Assembly: GCA_965644315.1 (NCBI GenBank)
Contig: CBFFRQ010000089.1
Coordinates: 830,768-894,767, forward strand
From: Caecitellus pseudoparvulus
Taxonomy: Eukaryota; Bigyra: Bicosoecida
Direction: 5' to 3'
Length of the DNA: 64,000 nucleotides
In this document: positions 54,631-63,580 of the stretch, one piece after another
How the letters are laid out: every line of letters begins with the position of its first letter
Position numbering within the stretch: position 1 is the stretch's first letter
Made by a program: the position numbers and the translations under genes
The notes under the pieces: model-generated
The model's input: only the letters and a program-made list of their open reading frames with translations
The model's database searches: none
Told to the model about the DNA's origin: nothing

Positions 54631-57600
54631 ATGCGCCGCCTCGCCTTGTGCTTGGCACTGCTGGGCGCTGTGAGCACAGGCTACGGACTACAAGCTGCAC
54701 CTGCTCCATCACCGCCTTCCAGCTCTGGTGTAGCCCCTGAGGCTGGTGGAGACGCAGAGGCTGTGGACGATGACGCTGGCGAGTGCAAAGCTGCTCTTCG
54801 AGAAGCGCTGAGCGCTGCCGTGGGCCAGCCACACGCCGTTTCACATGGCGAGCTGTTTGACAGCATTCGTCTGTCCAGCATCGCCGCGGCTCGTTGTCGA
54901 GACTCGCCGCTGGCCCTGGGCACTGCCCTGGCCAAGCGGGCAGGGTCACTGTTTGAGCTGGGCGACGCCGTGCAGGCAGTGCACAACTCCTGGGCGGCGC
55001 TGGGGGCGACAGGGGCCCTGAACTTCACGCACCAGACGCTGGCCAGTCACATGGCTGCCACATCGGACGCCGTTGACGCGGCAGGGCGCCTGGGCCGCAT
55101 GCAAGAGCTGAGCTGGATGGCGCGTGAACTGTTCAACCTGGGGCAGCAGCTCACCATCATCGGGCAGCACGACATCGGACGAGAGGCCCTGGCCGCCTCC
55201 CAGGACTTTTCCCTGCAGCGCTGGACCCTGCAGTCGGACCTGTACGCCCTGCGCCGGGCAGCCAAGCAGCCCGAGCTGGACCCAGCAGAGGCTGCACGGC
55301 GAGCGGTGGACCCTGCCACCCGTGCTGCACGAGCCCAGTCCAACCCAGTGTTCATGCTGCATGGCGAGCAGGCATCTGGGCCCCAGTCTGAACACCGGAC
55401 GTGGCAGGGCAAAGGACGAGGCACACCTGTGAGTCGGTTCGCCCCGCCGCCCCGCAGCCTGGTGCGAGACGTGCAGGCCGTCGCTGCGGCGCAAGGGGGA
55501 GACGGGGTGGCGTGGGATGCGGACGAGGGCCTGGTGTCTGTGACTGCCTTTTCTCGAGCTCAGTGGGGGCAGGGCTACGGGCGTGAGCTGGACCAGCTCG
55601 TGCTGCCGCCCCTGTCGCCTGACCTGACCACGTCCGCAGCGAAAGCCGTGACAGGGCAGGGCCCGCTGCCTGCCGCCGCCGACGAAGTGCCAGCCGCCTG
55701 GCAGTGGGGCGCCACGGCAGACAGCACCAGTGCGCGATACTGGGAGCCGGAGATGTTCGTGGCGGAGTTTGAAAACGTGTTCGTGGAGGGGCCCAGTGGG
55801 GTCGTCTACGACAACTACCGCGTGTACCTGAACAGCCACTTGGAGCAGGTGCCTCTGGCAAAGGACTTTGTGGGCGACGCAGGCACAGGGGCCGGCACGT
55901 CCCGCCCCCGGGAACTTGTCCGTGTCGCCACTGGCGTCAGCCTCGTGCAGTACAAGCACAACAACTACTTCCACTTTGTCGCGGAGGTGCTGCCGCGCCT
56001 CTTTCTGGCGCTGCAGCACGTGACTGGTGGCAACACACGCAGCCGCCACACGCCCCCTTCCATGCTGAGCCGCCCAAAGTACATTGTGCCCATGGGCCCA
56101 CCCTTCATCGGCGGCTTCATTGACCTCATGGGCATCGGAGTCGAGGACATGGTGGTGTACCACCCAGACCACACCGTCGTTCACGCCGACCAGCTGTTCG
56201 TCGGCGACTGGAGAGCCAGTGTAAAGTGGGCACCTGCTGCCCCCCTCGGTGTCGCTTCCTCAAACCATTCACACCTGCCTTCCATTGGAGCCTCGAGCGT
56301 AGGCGCGAATGGCGAGCCCAGTGTTGTGGACGCCTTTCCCGTGGAGCTTGCACGGAGAGCCCTGGACCCCTCTTCCATTCAGCATGCAGACCCTTGGCTG
56401 TTGGGTGCAGGTGCTGAGCGGGCACGGCAAGGCGACACAGCCGAGTATACCCACGCCACCATGCACCACGCCCTCGCCCGCCAAGCTCGGCAGGGCAGGT
56501 TTGAAGATGACATGCGCGCAGTGCACGACAAGCGGGACATTACTCATCTACCCCCTCGCACACTCCTGCAGCAAATCCGCAAGCACTTTGCTAAGGTTCT
56601 GCTTTCTTCCCCACCCGACAAGTTTGCAGTGGACACAGCCTCGGAGCTCGCAGGCCTTGAGGCCGGTGCGCTCGATGCCGCCAAGAGCCACGGGAGCTCG
56701 GAGAAGAAAGTGAAAAAGCGAACGCGCAAGCTGAAGCGCAAAGTGAAGCGCAAAGTTCGCAAGGCAAAGAGCTCCAAGCAGGCGTCGGCGAGCCGCTCTG
56801 ACAAACCAGGGGATGCGCCACACCAGACGTACGCAGGCTTCTCAAGCCCCTTCCTGTGGAGCAACGGCAGCGTGCTTGCGTATCCACCCATCAAAACAGT
56901 GCTACTCTTGCAACGGAAGCCAGGCTTCCCTCGACGCTTCCATGACCCCGACGGCGTCCTCGAGACGGTGGCAGCATATTTCTCTGCCGCTGCCGAGGCG
57001 CAACATGGGGAGGTGGCCAGCATGACTGTTGTGAGGGAGGCAACTGCAGCTGCTGTGTCTGAGTTGAACGCGGCCCTGGCCTCGAACTCTGCACATGAGG
57101 AGCTTTTCGAGACGGCAAAGTCTGGCGGCGTGCTCCACCTGCGCAGCTGGCTTCAGCAGCAGCACAAGGAATCGCTCAATCGAACCCTGGCGAATGAGAT
57201 GGCAAGTGCTGCAGCATTGAAGGACCTTGATGCTGGTGGTGAAGTAGTGTTCAGTGCAGTCCCAGCGGTTGCCCAGCACATAACGTTGGTCCAGCTGGAC
57301 CCGTCCAACGTCGACCTCCCCGCGGCGCTGAAACTGTTCCAGCAAGCAGATGTCGTCATTGGCGCGCACGGCGCCGCCCTCGCAAACGTGCTCTTCTCGC
57401 CCCCTTCCACATCAGTGGTCGAGTTTGCGTTGCAAGAGGGCACGTTCAGACAGTACGCGCACCTCTGTGCCGCCCTCGGGCTGGACTACTGGGCTGTCAC
57501 CCCCCCCGTCGACGCCCCCTCGGAACTGGCCCCACAGTCCAAGCATGCAGCGGGGGAAGTGCAGCGTGACCCGCACACCCCACCTGAAGCGCATGAACTG

Positions 57601-57792
57601 TGGGACCTGCTCCTGGATGACCCCGCCCCTGTCCGGCCAGTGGCGTATGAAGATGAGACCCACACGAGTACGACCCAGCTTGAGCAAGCCCTGGCCGCAG
57701 TGATCAGCAGCCGCGCGAGGAAGAACCAGCAAGCGCAGGACTTTGCGTTCGAGGCCCGCAGAGAGCTAGTGCTGCGGGGCCTGCTTGGTTGA
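54631..57792 (+). CDS. GT61-family glycosyltransferase, secretory pathway
   Basis: GT61 (DUF563) enzymes include plant xylosyl/arabinosyltransferases and animal EOGT; they act in the ER or Golgi. I start at the ATG at 54631 because it opens a signal peptide (MRRLALCLALLGAVSTGYG), giving 1,053 aa in one exon. A helical domain of about 300 residues precedes the catalytic part. The GT61 motif YKHNNYFHFVAEVLPRLFLA lies near 441. The C-terminal signature LFQQADVVIGAHGAALANVL then FSPPSTSVVEF lies near 900-920. Between them sits an insertion with a very basic stretch near 692 (KKVKKRTRKLKRKVKRKVRK), unusual for a lumenal enzyme. The protein is about twice the usual GT61 length. Donor sugar and acceptor are unknown. 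The family call is good. Confidence 0.83.
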   Translation: MRRLALCLALLGAVSTGYGLQAAPAPSPPSSSGVAPEAGGDAEAVDDDAGECKAALREALSAAVGQPHAVSHGELFDSIRLSSIAAARCRDSPLALGTALAKRAGSLFELGDAVQAVHNSWAALGATGALNFTHQTLASHMAATSDAVDAAGRLGRMQELSWMARELFNLGQQLTIIGQHDIGREALAASQDFSLQRWTLQSDLYALRRAAKQPELDPAEAARRAVDPATRAARAQSNPVFMLHGEQASGPQSEHRTWQGKGRGTPVSRFAPPPRSLVRDVQAVAAAQGGDGVAWDADEGLVSVTAFSRAQWGQGYGRELDQLVLPPLSPDLTTSAAKAVTGQGPLPAAADEVPAAWQWGATADSTSARYWEPEMFVAEFENVFVEGPSGVVYDNYRVYLNSHLEQVPLAKDFVGDAGTGAGTSRPRELVRVATGVSLVQYKHNNYFHFVAEVLPRLFLALQHVTGGNTRSRHTPPSMLSRPKYIVPMGPPFIGGFIDLMGIGVEDMVVYHPDHTVVHADQLFVGDWRASVKWAPAAPLGVASSNHSHLPSIGASSVGANGEPSVVDAFPVELARRALDPSSIQHADPWLLGAGAERARQGDTAEYTHATMHHALARQARQGRFEDDMRAVHDKRDITHLPPRTLLQQIRKHFAKVLLSSPPDKFAVDTASELAGLEAGALDAAKSHGSSEKKVKKRTRKLKRKVKRKVRKAKSSKQASASRSDKPGDAPHQTYAGFSSPFLWSNGSVLAYPPIKTVLLLQRKPGFPRRFHDPDGVLETVAAYFSAAAEAQHGEVASMTVVREATAAAVSELNAALASNSAHEELFETAKSGGVLHLRSWLQQQHKESLNRTLANEMASAAALKDLDAGGEVVFSAVPAVAQHITLVQLDPSNVDLPAALKLFQQADVVIGAHGAALANVLFSPPSTSVVEFALQEGTFRQYAHLCAALGLDYWAVTPPVDAPSELAPQSKHAAGEVQRDPHTPPEAHELWDLLLDDPAPVRPVAYEDETHTSTTQLEQALAAVISSRARKNQQAQDFAFEARRELVLRGLLG

Positions 57793-59722
57793 TGCCAGTG
57801 TGGCACCTGCAGGATGTGTTTCAATGCAGCTGGTTGGTGAGGGAGTCCCTGAGCGGTGAGGACCTCCGCAAGAGAGTATCAGATGGGCGCTTGCAGCGGC
57901 AAGAAGTGTGGTTCAAATGATTGCTGCGCTGCAGGTGCCTTGCTCTTTGTGGTGGGTCAAGCAGCGTGGTCGTTTGCCATGCTTGAACCGTGTGGAGGCA
58001 TCGGGGGGCAGCAAGGAAGCTCTGGGGTGTGCTTTGGTCTTGTGGTCTGTGAAAGATGCTGGTATGAGTGGAATGTAGCCTGTGGCTAGGCAACAAGTGA
58101 GTGGAACAGGTTTCAGCGTGTGTTTGAGATAAGAGGCGGCACGGGAGAGCACGATGCCTTGCCCAGCGCTTGGTGAACTTGGTAACTTGTGGCAATGGCT
58201 GGTTCGGCACCGAAGGAATGCAGTTTTCCGGTCAGTGACGGTTGCTAGAACATTGCTGGAGCGGCCGTGTAGTTTGGATGAATGCCCGGTATTCACCCGT
58301 CGAAAGGGTTGCTGGATTGTCCGAGTGCATTCAGAGCTGGGAATTCATTATCCATGACACAGCATCAGAGACTGACGTAAAAGAGGTAAGTTGTCCCGTT
58401 GAGAGCGTCATCAGTCGGGTGAAGATTGAGGCAGTGCGAGTGCTGAGATGAAAGGATTACACCAGTACGAAGGCAAGTGGGTAGGCGACGAACTCCAGGC
58501 GAAACACTTTAAAGTGATCGTCATAAATACAACGAGTCACAAGTAATATGTAGTTTAGATTATCTCATGTCACGTTTCTTGCAAATCACCGTCTTCCTGC
58601 TTGTCTGCAGCCCCGTTTTCGTCCGGAGTTTCGTGAACGTTTCGTGGACGGTGTGAGATTCGGAATGGCTGCCAGAATGAGTGCACGCGGTGCTATCTGT
58701 ACAGTTGATCGCTGCTGTGCCTAAATATGATGTGTGCACTGATTTGGGCTGTGAACTATGCTACAGGGCATTGTCTCTGCGCTGTTGGAGATGTGCCTGC
58801 CTCAGCGGGTGGGCCTGAGCTCGCCTCGTTTGTGTCACTTGGACGTTTATTGTAGGTTCATTGCTGCCGCCAAAAGGCTGGCACAGTGCGGTACTCCCGA
58901 GTGGACTGTAGTGTTTACGCACAGGGGCTTGGGTGTGCATGTCTTCCGAGGTGTTGTGTCGCCTGGAGGCTGAGAAGCAGTCTTGCAGGGGGGAGTGTGA
59001 GGCGCTGCACCCTCTTGCATGCGATGAACGGGCACTACCCCCGAAAAAGACGCAACCCAGCAACTGTGGAGGGTTTCACTCAAATGAGGCCGCCTCTCAG
59101 CGCCAACTGGCCACGGCGTACTGTGGTGACCTCGGTTGCTGCTCCGGCCAGCTATGTCAGCGATTCAGCAATCTTCAGGCAGCTGGCCTTCACAACGAGA
59201 CAAACATTCACTTGAAAGTGGGTTGCGGAGGAAGTTGAACAAATGAGCTACATGTTTCGTTCCAGGCAGACTATGCACTGTGGAAGGACCGCACAGCATC
59301 ATCATGGCGACGCGGCTCGGTTGTCTCATGCACTTTTGTCAAGCCCCTCTGACTGCCAACTTCTGCAGTGGTCCTGCTTCGTCCCAGCATTTTCTGCCAC
59401 AGGGATGGCCAATACCAACGCGAGACCAGGACTTCTCATTCTTTTGGCCTGTCGCTTCGTTCAGCCCGCACTTGCCGTTCGCGGCCACTTGCACAACGGT
59501 GGCGTTGCCTCTTATGGGGGTGGGGCGGCGTAAACTTGACAATCAAGTCATTGAAAGCAGCTGTAAATCAAATCAGTAAATATGTGAAACTTCCACATTG
59601 CTTCACGGTGCGCTTGTAGTGGTAGCAGCGGGTGCAGCGCGATTGTTGTGTGTGGCGTGGTGGGACGAAGTTGAAGTTCCGCACTTGCACTTTTGGGCAA
59701 GTAGATTGTGGGAGGCGACGCC
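57793..59722. other. Long gene-poor stretch of lower GC
   Basis: This 1,930-nt stretch is the largest gap in the window and is visibly less GC-rich than the coding regions. Open frames are short (under 135 aa), lack ATG context or domain signals, and cannot be joined into a convincing spliced gene by eye. No tRNA, snRNA or tandem repeat was recognised. It may hold long UTRs, a noncoding RNA or decayed sequence. Confidence 0.4.
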
Positions 59723-62700
59723 ATGGATCTGCATGATCTTGCAGAGAACGGTGATGTAGCAGGTGTGCAGGCAAGGCTGCAGGCGGGGGCCGATGTGAGC
59801 GCGGTGGACATGTATGGCAAGACTCCACTGCACTGTGCCTGTATACGGGGTTGTGTTGAGGTGGTGCGGGTGTTGGTGGGAGCGGGGGCAGATGTGAACG
59901 CGGTGGACATGTATGGCGACACTTCACTGCACAAGGCCAGTAAACGCAAGGATGTGGAGGTTGTGCAGGTGCTGGTGGAGGCGGGGGCGGATGTGAACGC
60001 GGTGGACAGGTATGGCAAGACTCCACTGCACTGTGCCAGTGAACGCAGGGAAGTGGGAATGATGCTGGTGTTGGTTGGAGGGGGGGCGGATGTGAACGTG
60101 GTGGACAAGGGTGGGAACACTCCACTGCACAGTGCCAGTAATCACGGTCATGTGGAGGTGGTGCAGGTGCTGGTTGAAGGGGGGGCGGATGTGAACGCGG
60201 TGGACAAGGGTGGGAACACTGCACTGCACATTGCTGGTGAACGCAGTGATGTGGAAATGGTGCAGGTGCTGGTAAAAGGGGGGGCGGATGTGAACGTGGT
60301 GGCCAAGGGTGGCAACACTGCACTGCACAGTGCCAGTGCACGCATGGACGTTACAGCGGTGCGGGTGCTGGTGGAGGCGGGGGCCGATGTGAACGCGGTG
60401 GACATGTATGGCAAGACTCCACTGCACTGTGCCAGTAAACGCAGTGATGTGGAAATGGTGCAGGTGTTGGTGGAGGCGGGGGCAGATGTGAACGCGGTGG
60501 ACAAGGGTGGGAACACTCCACTGCACTGCGCCAGTAAAATTATGGACGTTACAGTGGTGCAGCTGCTGGTGGAGGCGGGGGCGGATGTGAACGCGGTGGA
60601 CAAGGGTGGGAACACTGCACTGCACATTGCTAGTGAACGCAGGGATGTGGAAATGATGCAGGTGTTGGTTGAAGGGGGGGCGGATGTGAACGTGGTGGAC
60701 AAGGGTGGGAACACTCCACTGCACAGTGCCAGTAATCACGGTCATGTGGAGGTGGTGCAGGTGCTGGTTGAAGGGGGGGCGGATGTGAACGTGGTGGACA
60801 AGAGTGGGAACACTGCACTGCAAAGTGCTAGTAAGAGCATGGACGCTACAGCCGTGCAGCTGCTGGTGGAGGCGGGGGCGGATGTGAACGTGGTGGACAA
60901 GGGTGGGAACACTCCACTGCACATTGCTGGTGAACGCAGTGATGTGGAAATGATGCAGGTGTTGGTTGAAGGGGGGGCGGATGTGAACGTGGTGGACAAG
61001 AGTGGCAACTCTGCACTGCACAAGGCCAGTTGGGAATGTCATCGTAAGGTGGTGCAGGTGTTGGTAAGAGCGGGGGCGAATGTGAACGCGGTGGACAGGT
61101 ATGGTGACACTCCACTGCACTGTGCCAGTGAACGCAGGGAAGTGGGAATGATGCTGGTGTTGGTTGGAGGGGGGGCGGATGTGAACGCGGTGGACAAGGA
61201 TGGGAACACTGCACTGCACAGCGCAAGTTGGCAAGGCCATGTAGAGGTGGTGCAGGTGCTGGTAAGAGCGGGGGCGGATGTGAACGCGGTGGACAAGGAT
61301 GGGAACACTCCACTGCACAGCGCAAGTTGGCAAGGCCATGTAGAGGTGGTGCAGGTGCTGGTGGAGGCGAGTGCGGATGTAAACGCGGTGGACAAGGCTG
61401 GTAACACTCCACTGCATACCCTCATGGCTGCTGTCGAGACTGCCCCGACCGTGTGCCGTGTCATTATCGCTGCCCTGAAGGAGGCAGGGGCCGACGCCAC
61501 CCTGCGCAACTCAGCCGGTCTGACCGCCGACCAAGTGGCTGAGCGCTTCTCTCTGGACACCAAGAAAGCCCTGGTTCCTACCGTTCGTGTAACGACGACT
61601 GTGCTCTTCTGGGCACTGCTTGGGGCTACCCTTCACTACTTCGACATTGTGTCTGACGCCCAGGTGGCGGCGGCGTTCTGGGCTGAGCAAAATTTTGTAT
61701 ACTTCTCACTGGTGATGGCAAGTGCGGGTGTGAGCAGTGTGTACATGCTGTACGTGCTGGTGGGGGACTGTCTGCGGCACGAGTCGCACACAGTAATGCA
61801 GCGGCTGAGCCCGCTGATTGGCTTGCTGCAGCTCATCCCAGCAGTGGAGGTTTGTCGTCTGGTGGCTTCGTGGGGAGGGGAGGCTCCAGACTATGACGCT
61901 TCGACTGAGGATTTGCGTGTGGTGGAGGTGGCGGTAGAGGCTGTGCCTCAGTTGGCACTGCAGCTGTACATTCTTGGTCTATTGGTGGAAGAGGGCGGTG
62001 TGGGGAGTCTGGGTTTGCTACTGGTGGTAAGTCTGACGGGATCGGTAGGAAGCATGGTGTACCAGTACGCAGGGGTGACCGACCGCCCACAGATTGGCAT
62101 GACAGTGCCGATGTGGGCGCGTTTCATGTTCGGCGTGTGTCGGGTGTGCATGCTTCTTGGTCGAGTGGTGTTTCTTGTGGCTCTGGGCCTTGCGACACGG
62201 ACATGGGGAGGGGTGTTTGTGTACTTGTGGGTGGAGACGTGGGTGGTGGGGATGGTGATGAACTGGCACACGTGGTCGTGCCGGCCGGCCGGGATACGCA
62301 AAGCGGATGTCGTTTGTGAAGGTAAGGGGTTCCAGTGCTGCTATCAGTGCACGGCGATGCTGTGCTATATGTCTCCGTGCTGCTCTTGCGTGCACTTCAT
62401 GCCGCCACTGAACAGGACAATGCTGAAGAACATCCTGGCCTGGAGTGCCTCTCTCATGGTGCCATTTGGCGGGGATCCGCGTGAGCTCATAGACGTGCCG
62501 TGGATGTTTGTGTCGGAGACCGAAGTAGCATGGTCCCAGCACCCTAGCTTGCTGCACCGCATTGTTGGGTCAGTTCGAGGAATCATGGGAGTTTTGATTC
62601 TGGTGGCATTGACAATCATGGTGGCTGTGGGGGAGGGCAGCTTTGACTGGGTGTGGCCGGCTGCGTGTGCTTTGGGTGTGTGGGGCATGGGTACGAGCGG

Positions 62701-62980
62701 AGCACTGTTAATGTCCTACATTGTGCTGGGAGAGGCACATCGATGGGAAACGACTGATCCAACGCTGCAAAGCCAGCTTGACGCTGGCCAGGGCGCCTCC
62801 CCGTCTCCCACATCCTCTGCATCTCCAACGGCTGAAAGGGGAAGTAAGGACCAGGTGCACACCATGGGAGGATCGGACAAGATTCGCAGCGGGGGGCAAC
62901 CATCTACCATTGATGAAAACCCACTTCGAGAGGTGAAGGTGGTGGGGTCGCCGTTGGCCACTGCTGATGGGTTTGAGTAG
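59723..62980 (+). CDS. Ankyrin-repeat protein fused to an XK-related (XKR)-like membrane domain
   Basis: The ATG at 59723 (GCCATGGAT) gives 1,085 aa in one exon ending in TAG. Residues about 23-580 are ankyrin repeats of the form ADVNAVDKGGNTPLHSAS, 17-18 units. From about 615 the protein is a polytopic membrane protein: TTVLFWALLGATLHYFDIVS, then VYFSLVMASAGVSSVYMLYV, RLSPLIGLLQLIPAVEVCRL and, near 730, DLRVVEVAVEAVPQLALQLY. The spacing and the motif 'E..VE..PQL.LQLY' match XK-related proteins, which include caspase-activated phospholipid scramblases. More helices follow (FMFGVCRVCMLLGRVVFLVA, TWVVGMVMNWHTW), then a Cys-rich segment near 870-895 (GFQCCYQCTAMLCYMSPCCS), two further helices and a Ser-rich tail. 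Ankyrin repeats suggest protein-controlled gating or targeting; scramblase activity is inference. It lies next to the AT-rich edge. Confidence 0.75.
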   Translation: MDLHDLAENGDVAGVQARLQAGADVSAVDMYGKTPLHCACIRGCVEVVRVLVGAGADVNAVDMYGDTSLHKASKRKDVEVVQVLVEAGADVNAVDRYGKTPLHCASERREVGMMLVLVGGGADVNVVDKGGNTPLHSASNHGHVEVVQVLVEGGADVNAVDKGGNTALHIAGERSDVEMVQVLVKGGADVNVVAKGGNTALHSASARMDVTAVRVLVEAGADVNAVDMYGKTPLHCASKRSDVEMVQVLVEAGADVNAVDKGGNTPLHCASKIMDVTVVQLLVEAGADVNAVDKGGNTALHIASERRDVEMMQVLVEGGADVNVVDKGGNTPLHSASNHGHVEVVQVLVEGGADVNVVDKSGNTALQSASKSMDATAVQLLVEAGADVNVVDKGGNTPLHIAGERSDVEMMQVLVEGGADVNVVDKSGNSALHKASWECHRKVVQVLVRAGANVNAVDRYGDTPLHCASERREVGMMLVLVGGGADVNAVDKDGNTALHSASWQGHVEVVQVLVRAGADVNAVDKDGNTPLHSASWQGHVEVVQVLVEASADVNAVDKAGNTPLHTLMAAVETAPTVCRVIIAALKEAGADATLRNSAGLTADQVAERFSLDTKKALVPTVRVTTTVLFWALLGATLHYFDIVSDAQVAAAFWAEQNFVYFSLVMASAGVSSVYMLYVLVGDCLRHESHTVMQRLSPLIGLLQLIPAVEVCRLVASWGGEAPDYDASTEDLRVVEVAVEAVPQLALQLYILGLLVEEGGVGSLGLLLVVSLTGSVGSMVYQYAGVTDRPQIGMTVPMWARFMFGVCRVCMLLGRVVFLVALGLATRTWGGVFVYLWVETWVVGMVMNWHTWSCRPAGIRKADVVCEGKGFQCCYQCTAMLCYMSPCCSCVHFMPPLNRTMLKNILAWSASLMVPFGGDPRELIDVPWMFVSETEVAWSQHPSLLHRIVGSVRGIMGVLILVALTIMVAVGEGSFDWVWPAACALGVWGMGTSGALLMSYIVLGEAHRWETTDPTLQSQLDAGQGASPSPTSSASPTAERGSKDQVHTMGGSDKIRSGGQPSTIDENPLREVKVVGSPLATADGFE
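59789..61372 (+). repeat. Tandem 99-nt ankyrin-repeat array, 16 exact-length units
   Basis: Sixteen successive units of exactly 99 nt (33 codons) run without an indel; unit 17 starts at 61373 and diverges. Many units are nearly identical in DNA as well as protein. Unit 4 (60086) and unit 10 (60680) are the same over all 99 nt as far as I can read, and units 3 and 14, and 15 and 16, differ at only a few bases. This indicates recent duplication or homogenisation. Confidence 0.9.
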
Positions 62981-63330
62981 TGCACGGGAGCATCTTGTAT
63001 CCAACCCCACTCACCTCTCACTTGTTAATCGAGCGAAGTTTAGCTGTTCAATGCATTGCACTTCACCTCCACGCTTGCAACTTGCGCGGTTCGGCTTGGG
63101 TTAGCAATTCACAATGCATTTCACCTCAGCGTCGCTTGACACTGTACAGCTTGAGCGTCACACGGGCGCCCCACAATGCACCTCTGCACATGTAGGACGC
63201 CACAGCGGCTACCGCTTGGCGCGGATACGCAACAAACACAGGCTTGCACCCGTTATATGTGGGGGGGACCGCATACATAAATGTATGAGCTAACGTGCCT
63301 CGGATTGCTAACGCAACCTGCGGCTAACAC
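62981..63330. other. Transition zone between the last gene and the AT-rich tract
   Basis: These 350 nt follow the ankyrin-XKR stop. GC is intermediate. They contain a loose tandem repeat (63049-63190) and the first copy of a diverged longer repeat. No gene is seen. Confidence 0.5.
63049..63190. repeat. Loose 62-nt tandem repeat, about 2.3 copies
   Basis: CAATGCATTGCACTTCACCT at about 63049, CAATGCATTTCACCTC at about 63111 and CAATGCACCTCTGCAC at about 63173 are spaced 62 nt apart. The rest of the units is poorly conserved, so this is a degenerate repeat. Confidence 0.45.
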
Positions 63331-63580
63331 GGACCCAGAAGCAGAAGCAATAAATATATATCTATAGAACCAGCTATAGAATCTATGAATACATACCCCG
63401 CATACAATATATTAATATATATTTATATATATCAGAATCTATATTTTTAGATATATAATCAAAACAGTTAATGATATTATGCGATAGCGGGGGGACAATA
63501 AATCCATAAATGAATTTATGAGCGATATGTCTCAACTGCTGCCGCAGTTTGCGACTAAAAACAGATATATTTTTATACTA
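63251..63580. repeat. Two diverged repeat units with a G-run, a hairpin and a shared tail
   Basis: Unit 1 (about 63251-63360) has a G-run at 63261-63267, a perfect 7-bp inverted repeat with 2-nt spacer at 63272-63287, and TGCTAACGCAACCTGCGGCT. Unit 2 (about 63480-63580) has a G-run at 63489-63494, a 7-bp inverted repeat with 2-nt spacer at 63505-63520, and TGCTGCCGCAGTTTGCGACT. The order and spacing agree (offset about 228-233 nt). Many differences are C-to-T or G-to-A toward unit 2. Confidence 0.6.

Noticed and set aside
57821-58210. A 129-codon minus-strand open frame in the long gap
   Set aside because: Composition is Thr/Ser/His/Arg-rich with no periodicity, domain or signal; likely chance in a moderate-GC region.
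59924-61417. A 497-codon minus-strand open frame with regular His/Pro repeats
   Set aside because: Its periodicity is just the reverse complement of the 99-nt ankyrin units; no independent gene is needed.
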